A DNA stretch of 64,000 bases from Oreohelix idahoensis (Eukaryota > Mollusca > Gastropoda > Stylommatophora > Oreohelicidae): positions 310,001 to 374,000 of the forward strand of contig JAMPIV010018781.1 in the NCBI GenBank assembly GCA_024509875.1, written 5' to 3'. The position numbers were made by a program, and so were the translations under genes. Below, one piece after another: positions 9,550 to 20,721 of this stretch. The notes below the pieces were generated by a model. It did no database searches, was not told the DNA's origin, and saw nothing but the letters and a program-made list of their open reading frames with translations. The first letter of the stretch is position 1; each line of letters opens with the position of its first letter.

Positions 9550-10275
9550 TCAAGGCATCCTGTTGTATGGTTCTGAAATGCTGAGAAAACAAAATCAACA
9601 ACCAAGAAGTGGCAGACTTTCATAAATTGGCGTATGTATAAAATAGACAAATTGAAATAGCGTGAGAAGATTACCAATGTTCTTCTTCTTCTTCCTCGTT
9701 CGCCCTGAGAAGGACGTTGGTTGCGTTGTGTCTGTTTACAGCGAAGCTGCGATATCTGCACCTTTCGGCCGACACATCCGACTTCAGCACGGCATTTTTT
9801 GGGACTGGGTTTGCCTTCCCACTTCGATCCCTACTCTCTCAGCCAGACTGCAGTGATGCAGCCTGTTTCCAGGACCACCACTTGGAGGTGGAGTAGGGTC
9901 TTGGTCAGCTCTGGTTCGCTGACCCTGACGCAAGCAGTCAAGCAATGGGTCGCTGACTGCATTCTCTATTGCTGCATCTTTGGGTCCCGATTACCAATCT
10001 GAAACTGATCACAAGAAACAGACAAGTGCCAGTGGAGCAAGAGATGAGAAGTTGGCTATGATACTCTTTGAGGAAACCTGCTGATAACATATCAAGGCAG
10101 TTTTTGTTGTGTAATCCACAGGGAAAGAGAGATAGAGGAAGATAGATAAATGCATGGAGAATGAAACTGGATAAAGACAGAAAGGGATAACGTGGACTTA
10201 GAAAGACCTTGAACAGATGGCACAGAACACAATGATCTGACCTGAATTTCTGGAAGCCGTTTGTTTCTATGTATT
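9550..10275 (+). pseudogene. LINE-A ORF2 C-terminus, decayed and interrupted
   Basis: Plus-strand remnants follow the LINE-A C-terminus in order: GILLYGSEML, then, after an insertion at 9679-9988, RNRQVPVEQEMRS, RKPADNI, NPQGKRDRGR. Several stops and frameshifts are present. The 49-bp array just upstream belongs to the same copy. It is a dead 3' fragment with no endonuclease or RT core. Confidence 0.75.
9679..9988 (-). mobile_element. 310-bp retro-insertion with AAG tail and 10-bp TSD
   Basis: Flanked by GATTACCAAT at 9669-9678 and 9989-9998, a perfect 10-bp target duplication. On the minus strand it ends in a histone-like stem-loop (CGTCCTTCTCAGGGCG), then GAACGAGG and an (AAG)n tail, so it moved by reverse transcription. 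It may be a SINE or a 5'-truncated LINE 3' end; I recognise no protein or tRNA head. The same 3' end appears in the 45-bp insertion at 11998-12042. Confidence 0.75.
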
Positions 10276-11440
<1,165 letters not shown>

Positions 11441-11442
11441 TT

Positions 11443-11693
11443 ATCATCATCGCATGTCCGTCACAAGTTTATCATCATCGTATGTCCGTCACAAGTTTAT
11501 CATCATCGCATGTCCGTCACAAGTTTATCATCATCGCATGTCCGTCACAAGTTTATCATCATCGCATGTCCGTCACAAGTTTATCATCATCGCATGTCCG
11601 TCACATGATAATCATCATCGCATGTCCGTCACAAGTTTATCATCATCGCATGTCCGTCACAAGTTTATCATCATCGCATGTCCGTCACAAGTT
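11443..11693. repeat. 27-bp minisatellite, about 9 copies
   Basis: The unit contains TCGCATGTCCGTCACAAGTT with a CATCAT junction. One unit has a variant end (CACATGATAATC). The 27-base period keeps all frames open and produces spurious proteins. Confidence 0.95.
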
Positions 11694-11740
11694 TCTTGCC
11701 AAATAATTATTCCTAAAATTATGCTTCTTTCTTTATTCGC

Positions 11741-11937
11741 TTTTATCAAACATCTTCCATTTGTTACATTAGTTACTCCGGTGAGTTTTATCAAACATCT
11801 TCCATTTGTTACATTAGTTACTCCGGTGAGTTTTATCAAACATCTTCCATTTGTTACATTAGTTACTCCGGTGAGTTTTATCAAACATCTTCCATTTGTT
11901 ACATTAGTTACTCCGGTGACTCTTATAAATCATTTGT
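11741..11937. repeat. 45-bp minisatellite, about 4.4 copies
   Basis: A unit with TATCAAACATCTTCCATTTG and TTACTCCGGTGAG recurs exactly at 45-base spacing (11746, 11791, 11836, 11881). The copies are nearly identical, so the array is young or homogenised. Confidence 0.95.
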
Positions 11938-11997
11938 AGATGCCAAAATATTATCTCCTAATTAAAAAGTTACTTTTCAAATTCAGTTACACACTGT

Positions 11998-12042
11998 TAA
12001 CCACCGTCCTTTTCAGGGCGAACGAGGAAGAAGAAGAAGAAG
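11998..12042 (+). mobile_element. 45-bp retro-insertion: stem-loop plus AAG tail
   Basis: Flanked by a perfect 13-bp duplication AGTTACACACTGT (11985-11997 and 12043-12055). The insert consists of a histone-like stem-loop CGTCCTTTTCAGGGCG, then AACGAGG and an (AAG)n tail. It is an extremely 5'-truncated copy of the same 3' end seen on the minus strand at 9679. Confidence 0.85.
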
Positions 12043-12225
12043 AGTTACACACTGTGAAATAATATTTCTTCTTCTACTTCTTCATTTCTGGCACTGCAAA
12101 AAGCTTGTGTTGTCTCTTTATAACTTGTATAACATATTGATCTATTCTAGAAATCTCCGTTGATTTCAACTCGTTGTGAAACAATTTTTAAATCAGAACG
12201 TTCCAAGTGATCATATCTTTGGCAA

Positions 12226-13640
12226 TCTGTTCATCTTCTATCCATGGTTTCTCTATCATTCCCATAGTCTGTTTCTAGTACTTTATCTATGGCTTCACTA
12301 TCATTCCCATAGTCTGCTTCTAGCATCTCCAATCCAACCTGCAAGTCTGGAAGGAAGCGCTGGAGAAGAGCGGGATGGTCATAAGCAGCTCTAAAACAAA
12401 AACCATGGTGATATCACGAGAAGAAAAAAGGCATCAGATTAAGCTGGGAGAACAGGTCCTGGAGCAGGTCGACCATTTAAATACCTCGGAGCTGTTATAG
12501 ACCGGTAGGGAGGCATCAAAGAAGAGTTGGCCACTCGAAAAGCAGCAGCTGGGAGACTTTTTCAGACCATAAATCGAGGATTCCTCAGCAAGAGAGAGGT
12601 TGGTAAGAAAACGAAGATGGCTGTATACCGCTCCACCTATGTCCCAGTCTTGACATATGGATGCGAGTCATGGGCAATGACTACAACCCACAAAAGCCAG
12701 ATTCAAACCTCAGAAATGAGGTATCTGAGGAAGGTGGTTGAAGTAACAAGAAGAGACATGGTCCGCAACCAGACGATACGTCAAGGCCTAAAATCCCACC
12801 CCCTGCAGACCCAAGTAGAACAGTCCCAACTAAGATGGTTTGGCCATGTCTGCAGAATGGGAGAAGAACAGCTACCACGACAAGCATGGGAAACAAAGAG
12901 CCAGGGATCCAGACCCCCAGGACGAACCAGAGTCCGCTGGGAGGACAACATTAGACAATCTTTGAAGGACCGAGGACTAGAATGGAACCAGGCCAGGAGG
13001 AAAACAGCCGATAGGATAGTCTGGCGCTCTCTCTTCCAAACCTCCACACCTCACGGTAGAAGGGAAACGACTAAGTAAGTAAGTCTGCTTCTAGTGCCTT
13101 ATCTATGACTTCACTATCATTCCCATAGTCTGCTTCTATTACGTTATCTATGGCTTCACTATCATTCCCATAGTCTGCTTCTAGTACCTTATCAATGACT
13201 TCACTATCATTCCCATAGTCTGCTTCTATTACGTTATCTATGGCTTCACTATCATTCCCATAGTCTGCTTCTAGTACCTTATCAATGGCTTCTCTATCAT
13301 TCCCATAGTCTGCTTCTGGTACCTTATCTATGGCTTCTCTATCATTCCCTAGTCTGCTTCTAGTACCTTATCAATGACTTCACTATCATTCCCGTAGTCT
13401 GCTTCTATTACGTCATCTATGGCTTCACTATCATTCCCATAGTCTGCTTCTAGTACCTTATCTATGGCTTCACTATCATTCCCATAATCTGCTTCTATTA
13501 CCTTATCTATGGCTTCACTATCATTCCCATAGTCTGCTTCTAGTATCTTATCTATGACTTCACTATCATTCCCATAGCCTGCTTCTAGCACCTTATCTAT
13601 GGCTTCTCTATCATTCCCGTAGTCTGCTTCTAAGTATCTT
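12226..13640. repeat. 45-bp minisatellite split by a LINE insertion
   Basis: The unit contains CTATCATTCCCATAGTCTGC and a TTCTAGTACCTTATCTATGG junction. About 2 copies lie at 12226-12323 and about 12 at 13084-13640; the LINE at 12324-13083 sits between. On the minus strand the period spells an acidic 15-residue repeat (EADYGNDSEAIDKVL), but the frame breaks near 13345 and variation is mostly missense, so coding function is doubtful. Confidence 0.9.
12324..13083 (+). mobile_element. LINE family B, 5'-truncated, inserted in minisatellite
   Basis: C-terminal part of a non-LTR retrotransposon ORF2. After a decayed start, 12527-13078 is open for 183 residues and reads through the post-RT region: VLTYGCESWAMT, EMRYLRKV, QLRWFGHVCRM, RVRWEDNIRQSL. 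This is the thumb/C-terminal pattern of RTE- and L2-like LINEs. The stop codon TAA lies inside the AAGT tail, so there is no 3' UTR. The flanks TCTGCTTCTAG (12313-12323, 13084-13094) match, although they are also repeat-unit sequence. Two more copies are at 48833 and 52308. Confidence 0.85.
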
Positions 13641-14025
13641 ATCCATGTGCCTCTATTGCTACACCCACTGAGATTTCGGAGAAATAACTTTCTTATGATT
13701 GTAATAGGTGACTTCTTGCTTTCTTGACTTCTTTCTTTATCAGTTTGTCATCTGTTTAAACAGTCTGTCGTCAGCATAAACGGTTTTCAGTGTAGAAAGT
13801 CGATATGTGATGTAAAATATTAGGTATTTATGTGAATTTTTATGCATTATTTAGTTAAAAATATATTTCTTAAGCATGAGATTACATCATCATTATGTAA
13901 AACACATTGACACATAAACCATAACTGTAAGAGCTTTAGTGCAGGCCTCCAGCAAGCGGGCTAACTGTAGGGGTTGTTGTCCCTTGTTCCTGACGAACTA
14001 AACAGGGCAACAGAGACAACGGGAA

Positions 14026-14033
<8 letters not shown>
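13641..14033. other. Intergenic or intronic, nothing recognised
   Basis: AT-rich sequence without a supported feature. It may belong to the intron upstream of the exon at 14293. Confidence 0.4.

Positions 14034-14122
<89 letters not shown>
14034..14122. repeat. (GA)n microsatellite
   Basis: About 44 GA dinucleotides, 170 bases upstream of the Cys-rich exon. Confidence 0.97.
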
Positions 14123-14124
<2 letters not shown>

Positions 14125-14292
14125 TTGCTTTCTTGAATTCGTGGTTTAAAAAAAATAAAAAACCGAACTCTCCGGGCTCGTGTGATGAATACGAAACTTT
14201 CTTTAACTCACATTTTCAACAACAATCATAAAGTATGTTACCTCATACTGTTTTTTTTTTAATACTAAATTAACAATAATGTATCGTTTCAG

Positions 14293-14542
14293 AAAAATCT
14301 GCAAAAATTGTCGATGTCTGGCAGAAGATCACGATATGCCATCATGTCAACAAAGAGATTGTCGACCAATGAGTATGCTCTTTCAGTCGTGTGAATCACT
14401 GCCCCCTCCGCCTCCGCCTGATTCCAAGCCTGATTGGACAGCGAAATTCCAGAAGCTGTCAATCGTTGACCCAGGAGACCTTACTCAAATAACGGCACCT
14501 CCTAATGATGTCGTCATGACAAAGTTAATTAGTGAAAATGTT
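14293..14542 (+). CDS. Testin/limpet-like protein, exon with Cys-rich segment
   Basis: Internal exon, 250 bases. The acceptor is a T-rich tract ending TTTCAG at 14292; the donor is GTAAGT at 14543. The first base completes an Arg codon, giving RKICKNCRCLAEDHDM, the Cys-rich signature (W-R-K-I-C-x2-C-x-C ... E-D/E-H-D) just upstream of the PET domain in testin, LMCD1 and limpet. A poly-Pro stretch and an APP motif near the end fit the linker before PET. It ends in phase 0, matching the next exon. These proteins are actin- and focal-adhesion-associated LIM adaptors. Upstream Cys-rich exons and the LIM exons were not found. The exact family member is unclear. Confidence 0.75.
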
Positions 14543-16648
14543 GTAAGTTTTTATCTAACTTCAGAGGTAACAGACAAGATTATTGTAGTCATTTTCAGGG
14601 TACTTGAGAACAAAGCCGGACTTAGGGCATGGCAACTGAGGTCGTCTCCCCCCCCCCCCCCCGCGCTAATGGCAAGAGGTCACTGAAATGGGAGAGAGAA
14701 AAGCAAGTGTTTTATTTGTCAAGAAACTCGACTTTTGTTCAACTGTGATTCATTAGCCCAGACCAAAGCATGCAACATTAAAATATCTAATACCATAATT
14801 CCTGTCGTAAGTACGTCGGTCGGTGATGCGTGATGCCATATGATGATGGATGGTATCCGCATGTCTGGTTTTGTGTAGTGTGCAGATGTGTTCAGTCAAA
14901 ACAATGTTCATACAAAAATAACAGGGCAATCCACATAGGACGTCAGTAAACTCACGACATGTAAAGTCAATGATTCTTGTAACAGCCGTTGACGTTTTTC
15001 TTCATTATTTATTGTGGACGCCACAGTGACAAAATGGTTACGCGAATATGTAGGCACATCAAACAGTCATTATCACAGCAACATTCAATACATTACAATG
15101 ATGAGTCAGATGCATGTTATATTTCATAGTGCTGTAAATGTAGTCAGGTGAAAAACTCCATCCTTTTCTATAACAGCCAGGAGATAACCAGATGTATGAG
15201 ATCAGTTCACTCTCCTTAATCTGACTTCAGCAAGACAGACACGTCTGCCGAAGTATAAATAATGTCCTCAAAAATATCCTCTAGATAATAAAGGTTTTCC
15301 AAACCTAGTTCATTTAACAAAGTAGCAAGTAATGGTCCTTGGGACCTGCATCAACCGATGCAGTACAATGCAGCGACATGTGAGCTGGGAAAACATCTCG
15401 TGACGACGACTTTCGAAGACAGGCTATGAATCGAAATCGCTCACGACCCAAAATCGATAGAGTTAATGAAAATGTTAATTTACCTTGCCTTCCGGAAATA
15501 CACAGAAATATCACGCCTCCCGACATGTGGGAAACACTAGAGGTATTATCTCGAATAAACGAAATATCCATAAGAGGACTACACATCCCTGACAGAACAA
15601 AAAATAGCGGAGATCCCCTCTTCAACGAGGCATCTCTTTCGCCATTCAAATCGCTCACTCCACTAGTGGTGGGCGGAAACCGATCGACCAAGAAGCAAGA
15701 CAAGTCATGCGCAGTCCAGCGCAAAAATGACCACAGCTCAAAACTTAACTGCATTCGATACCAACGCGAGAAGACAAATGCTTACCGAGAAAAGTGACTA
15801 TAAATTTCAAGCAGTTGTTGCCCTTGCGTTATAAAATAGATATTGTAATAAAACGATGTTGCGAGAATTTATCACGCAACATATCACCACCTCCTCCCGA
15901 TAAAAAAAAAATGTGGAACATATTTTTTTTTTTAAATATCAAAGAGCATGCGATAAGCGGCTCAAAACGCACGAATTATGCGCTGATAATTAATTAAATT
16001 GCCTAACATGAGGCTAAATATAGAGTGTCTGGTGAGGATATACCTCAACAGAAAAATAAATATGTCTCAAAAAATATTCACATCGGGGAGGTGTCACCAA
16101 CACACATCACGTTAGCATGTAAACACAATATACGTATGCAAGTTACTATAATCATCATTAAACAGCATACTCTAATATTGTCTTTAAAAATGGATGTACA
16201 AATCTGATAGGAAAATTTAAATAATACATTCTTTGACATGTAATGACATAAGTACATAGTAAAGTTAAACTACATGACGATCCAGGACATATGCTCTGGT
16301 ATTCCGAGGGTAAGTACACAATCTAGAACTCGTCATGCTTGATACTAGTAAGGTAAGTCCTCAGCTCAACAATGACATTCTGAGAAAGTACAAGCAATAT
16401 AATGCTAATTAATAACTAATATGCTTCATAAGGTACAATACATTATTAATAATTGTGGCTGTTTAGTAAACTAACGGCCCTTATAATAACTACTCAGTCC
16501 AACGCTATCATCTTAAAAAACGAACAGAAGAAGATGACAACAAAGCACGATAGTGTGTACATATAAAGTAAGTACAGATGTGCTAATCTATTGTATAAAT
16601 ATAGGTGTGTTATGACTCTGTAATATATAGGAATATAGGACAGAAGTA

Positions 16649-19600
16649 TTAGTTGGAGTCATGTGGGCATCTAGACAAAATGTCAGCCATCACATTATCC
16701 GCACCACGGATAGCTCGTACCGTGAAGTGAAAAGGTTGAAGAGCTATAGCATATCGAGTGGATCTCGAACTCTTCAAATTCTTAGTCTGAATAGCTGTAA
16801 GAGCTTTCTGATCAGTCTCTAGAATGAAATGTGCGCCCAGGAGGAATCTTTGTAGCTTTAGAATTGACCAAACCATCGCTAACAACTCACGGTCTAAAAC
16901 CGAGTAGTTCCTCTCTGCCGCATTTAGTTTTCTAGAAATGTACATAACAGGATGCAGAGTATTTGCATATTCTTGCATCAGTGCTGCTCCAATCCCAGTG
17001 GATGAAGCATCACTCCGAAGAACAAAAGTCCTATCAAGAGTAGGTAATCTTAAGATGGGAGGAGAAGAAAATATATTCTTGATTTGGTCTAGTGAAGATT
17101 GGCATTCTTCAGACCAACGGACCAGATTAGGCGAACCTTTCTTCAACAATGTTGAGAGAGGTGCCATGATCGAAGATAAATTTGGAATAAATCTCCCATA
17201 AAATTGAATTAAACCTAAGAGACTCCTAACTTGTTTCTTCGTTTTAGGAACAGAGATGTTCAGTATTTTGGAAGTATTGTGGTCTTCTGTCTTCAAGAGA
17301 CCATGACCAACACGATGACCCAGGAAAGAGATTTCACCAAAACCAACAAAAGCTTTAGAAGGTTTTGCTGTCAAATTATTCTCACGTAGAGTGGACAGTA
17401 AGTCATATAACCCTAAATAGTGATCTTCCCAGGTATCACTGAAGAGACAGATGTCATCTAAGTATGCGATGACATCCGAACGATGTGACAGAATTCGACG
17501 CATCATGCGAACGAAAGTGGCAGGGGCGTTCATGAGACCAAAAGGCATAACATTCCATTGAAATAGACCCCTAGGTGTAGAAAAAGCAGTAAGAGGTTTG
17601 GCATGCTCTGCTAAAGGCACTTGCCAATAACCTTTAGACAAGTCAAGTTTAGTGAAGAATCTAGAATTAGAAAGTCTAATCAGTAGATCTTCTAACAAAG
17701 GCATCGGTTCAGCATCGAACTTTGTGACCTGATTCAATTTGCGATAATCAACGCAAATTCGTATGTTCTTATCCTTCTTCCGGACAATAACCATGGAAGA
17801 AGAATATGGTGAAGTCGATGGTTCAATTTTATTTAATTGAATCATTTCATCCAATTCCTTTTCCACTTGCGACTGAAAGTGTATAGGAATAGGATACGGC
17901 CTAACCCTAATTGGATTATTGTCGGTAAGAATTATGTCATGTTCTATGACATCTGTGTGTCCAGGAATGTCAGTGAGAACATCCTGAAATGTTTGTAACA
18001 TCGACAAGTCTCGTCGATGTTCGTCACCAGAAAGATTAGGAGAAACAGAAACGTTTTTCCAAGATTCCGTGGAATGTAATGGAACCACTGGAAGGGGAAG
18101 GTTGACATCAGAGAAGGTAGCTTCCTCATCCTGTATGACAGACAGGGATGAATAATGACCGTGAGGTGCAGGAGCATCATCCGTTGCCTGGAAAATAGGC
18201 AGCAAATAGTCCGGACGTTCGTGAAATTCCGAAAGCATGTTTATGTGGAAAGTTTTATGCTTTCCATCAATATCGACCACATAGTCAACATCGGAAATCC
18301 GAGAGACTATTGCATACGGACCTTTCCATGCAATAAGAAGTCTATTTTCCCTACTGGGGAGTAGGACGAATGCTTTGTCACCTGGACAAAGTTGTCGTAG
18401 ACATCTATTCTTGTTAGCAAACTGTCTTGCCTTCTCTTTAGCAATTTCTGATGAAGCAGTTGCTAGCTTACATGCCTCAATGATCTTTTGTCTAAGAGCA
18501 ATGACATACTCATATGAGGATTGAGTTTCATCGCTAATATCATCGGCAGTGATGAGATCGTGTAATAAAGACATAGGGCCGCGTGGACGCGCGCCAAAGA
18601 CAAGTTCGAAGGGAGAAAATCCTGTGTGTTCATTAGGGACTTCTCTATAGGCAAAGAGAGCCGCGGGTAAAACCCTGTCCCAATCTTGAGGATGATCTTC
18701 AGTTATCTTACCAAGCAAAGTCTTGAGCGTTCTATTCAGACGCTCAACTAACCCATTAGACATAGGATGGTAGATACTACTGAGAGATCGTTCAATATGT
18801 AAGGTAGACATTACCTGTGACATAGTGTCAGATATGAGTTGAGTGCCATGGTCTGACAATATTTCTCTGGGGAACCCCAAGCGAGAAAATATCAACCAAA
18901 GAGCATCTGCGATATCTGTAGTAGATATGCTCTTAAGAGGAATAGCCTCTGGCCAACGTGTGCACATATCGACACATGTAAGGATAAACTGATGTCCTCT
19001 GGCCGACTTGACCTTAAAAGGGCCAATAATATCTATGGCCATTTTCTGAAACGGCCGAATAGGAATGTCAGCAGCCTGGATAGGCGCAGCATGTCGTGGT
19101 CCTCTAGATTTGACCTCCTGACATACCTTGCATGATCGGCAGTAAATACGAATGTCCTTATTGACAAAAGGCCAAAAGAAAGCCGCAAGGACTCTCGACT
19201 TCGTACGGGAAAAACCCATATGTCCAGCACATTGCGAGTCATGAGCATGTTGTAATATTTGCACTCTCATGCTCTTGGGAACAAGAATTTGCGAATGTGC
19301 CGACGTAGTCGAATCTTGTACCATACGTACAAGTACGCCGTTTCTCATTGCAATCCAAGATTTTCTATTTGTATCCTGATTCGGATCACCTTTCTTCGCA
19401 AGAACGAAGAATTTTTTTAAAGAAGGATCTTCTTCTTGCAATTTTATGAAAGAGTCACGAGTGATTACTAAGTGACTATCTTGGCTATCAACTTCATTAT
19501 CACTATTCAGTGAAGTTTCGGGTGTTTGTAGAGCTTGTGCTCTTGTAACTACTGCATTTGTAGCTTGCATGTTATTATCTTCCCAAGCAGCAATCTGCTG

Positions 19601-20046
19601 TGGGGTACACTCCCTAACTCCGTGAATACGACCAATAATAAGGTCCGCAATAGGATTAGGTAAGAGACAAGCATGCACATCTCCAGTAAAGAAAGGAGTG
19701 GCAATGCGAATTACAGCAGTAGGATATTTTTCTAGAGTGCCGCCAAATGTGACACATTTAATAACCCTTCCTGTAGCACAAGATGGATCTACAAGCGATT
19801 GTCTAACACCAATAGTGGTGCATCCGGAATCGAAAAGTAGTGAGACCGGAGTATCATTAACAAGACCCTTATGTAGAATTAAAGAACCCCTCCCGTCATG
19901 CGCAACAGCAGCAGGAAGAGCGGGAAGTGGGTGACCACAACTCAAAGTAGTTATGGTACCCGGTTCGAATAAAGTACTGCATTGGGGGCATTTGTTTGCT
20001 CTCTCAAAGTCAAAAGCAGAACCAGTGACAGCGTCAAAGTTTTTTT
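16649..20046 (-). CDS. Ty3/gypsy element 1 Pol: PR-INT-RT-RNase H order
   Basis: Polyprotein of an LTR retrotransposon with the integrase before the reverse transcriptase. No Met start is needed: the frame is entered from gag, and numbering here counts from 19945. It opens with CPQCSTLFEPG, then an aspartic protease with LLFDSGC (D39). The integrase H2C2 finger lies near 230-272. The integrase core carries D in AIDIIGP, D in LSDHGTQ and E in GLVERLN. The RT has YLDD near 826. RNase H has RSDAS, DRELLAM and ETDQK. All catalytic residues look present and the 1098-codon frame is unbroken. The sequences are Ty3-type but the order is copia-like, as in the Gmr1 group. Confidence 0.85.
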
Positions 20047-20547
20047 GTGTTGAGATCTACCCCGACTATTATTACCTCTGAAGTTATCAGAGTTATTATT
20101 ATCTCTGCAGTTATTATTGTCTCTATTGTAATTGTTATCCTGGTTCGAATTCCAGTTTCCACGATTACTATCATGTTCACATTGATGCGAACATCTATTT
20201 GTTTGGTTCTGAGGTCTTCGGCAGGAATAACCTCTATTACCATATCCTCTTTTGAAATGCCTATAATTATTAGGGTGATAGTAACGACCACTATCAGGTT
20301 GTCTCCAATTCTTCGAAGAAGAATCACCATGAAATTGGTTTCCATGATTTTGACAGAAATTACCGCTGCTCTTTCTATCAAAATTTTGTTGGAATCTACG
20401 AGCAAAGTTTTGACCATACAGAGCTGCCGAAGCAACTGGTAAACCTTCTTTCACCTTAGAGTTACCCATGGTTATGTGTGGGTGCGCAGTTACGTATTGG
20501 CAACAGAAATCTTCCATTTCTTTTATTATTTCAGGTTTTGGACTCAT
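19951..20547 (-). CDS. Ty3/gypsy element 1 Gag, C-terminal part
   Basis: Asn/Arg/Gly-rich nucleocapsid-like sequence (GNRGY, DNNNYNRDNNN, NSRGRSQHKK) with no classic CCHC knuckle. It lies directly before Pol and overlaps its frame; the Gag frame reads past a 7-A run (20040-20046) and stops at 19951. Only about 200 residues remain, starting next to a palindromic MITE, so the capsid half and the 5' LTR are missing or displaced. Reading starts at the first Met, which need not be the original start. Confidence 0.6.
   Translation of the reverse strand: MSPKPEIIKEMEDFCCQYVTAHPHITMGNSKVKEGLPVASAALYGQNFARRFQQNFDRKSSGNFCQNHGNQFHGDSSSKNWRQPDSGRYYHPNNYRHFKRGYGNRGYSCRRPQNQTNRCSHQCEHDSNRGNWNSNQDNNYNRDNNNCRDNNNSDNFRGNNSRGRSQHKKTLTLSLVLLLTLREQTNAPNAVLYSNRVP
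20040..20046 (-). promoter_or_regulatory. A7 run at the Gag-Pol frame change (-1)
   Basis: On the minus strand the sequence is CAC-AAAAAAA-CTTTG. The Gag frame reads CAC AAA AAA ACT; the Pol frame reads AAA AAC TTT, one base back. A -1 slip on this run would join Gag to Pol, as in many gypsy elements. A simple one-base indel is the alternative. Confidence 0.5.
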
Positions 20548-20553
20548 ATCACA

Positions 20554-20721
20554 TCATGCACACCGTCATTTGCGCAGTTTTTCTATTTTCGAGAGAGTAC
20601 ATTAACTTTCAACCACAGCTAAGGGGTGCAACTGTGGTTGAAAGTTAGACAATAATTGTGTTGTTTCCCTTATGTGTACTCTCCCGAAAATAGAAATGTG
20701 CGCAAATGATGGTGTGCATGA
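20554..20721. mobile_element. Palindromic fold-back MITE, 168 bp
   Basis: The left arm starts TCATGCACACCGTCATTTGC and the right arm is its near inverse complement (starting TCATGCACACCATCATTTGC when read inward). Similarity extends for much of the element (TCTATTTTCG.GAGAGTACA; AACTTTCAACCACAG). There is no coding capacity. It abuts the truncated 5' side of Ty3/gypsy element 1. The target duplication is unclear. Confidence 0.75.

Noticed and set aside
11443..11693. CRISPR-like regular repeats
   Set aside because: Units are contiguous 27-mers with no unique spacers and the DNA is eukaryotic; it is a minisatellite.
15314..15797. Open frames on both strands in the first intron (123 and 146 residues)
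   Set aside because: No recognisable domain, overlap each other on opposite strands, and lie where an element LTR would be expected.
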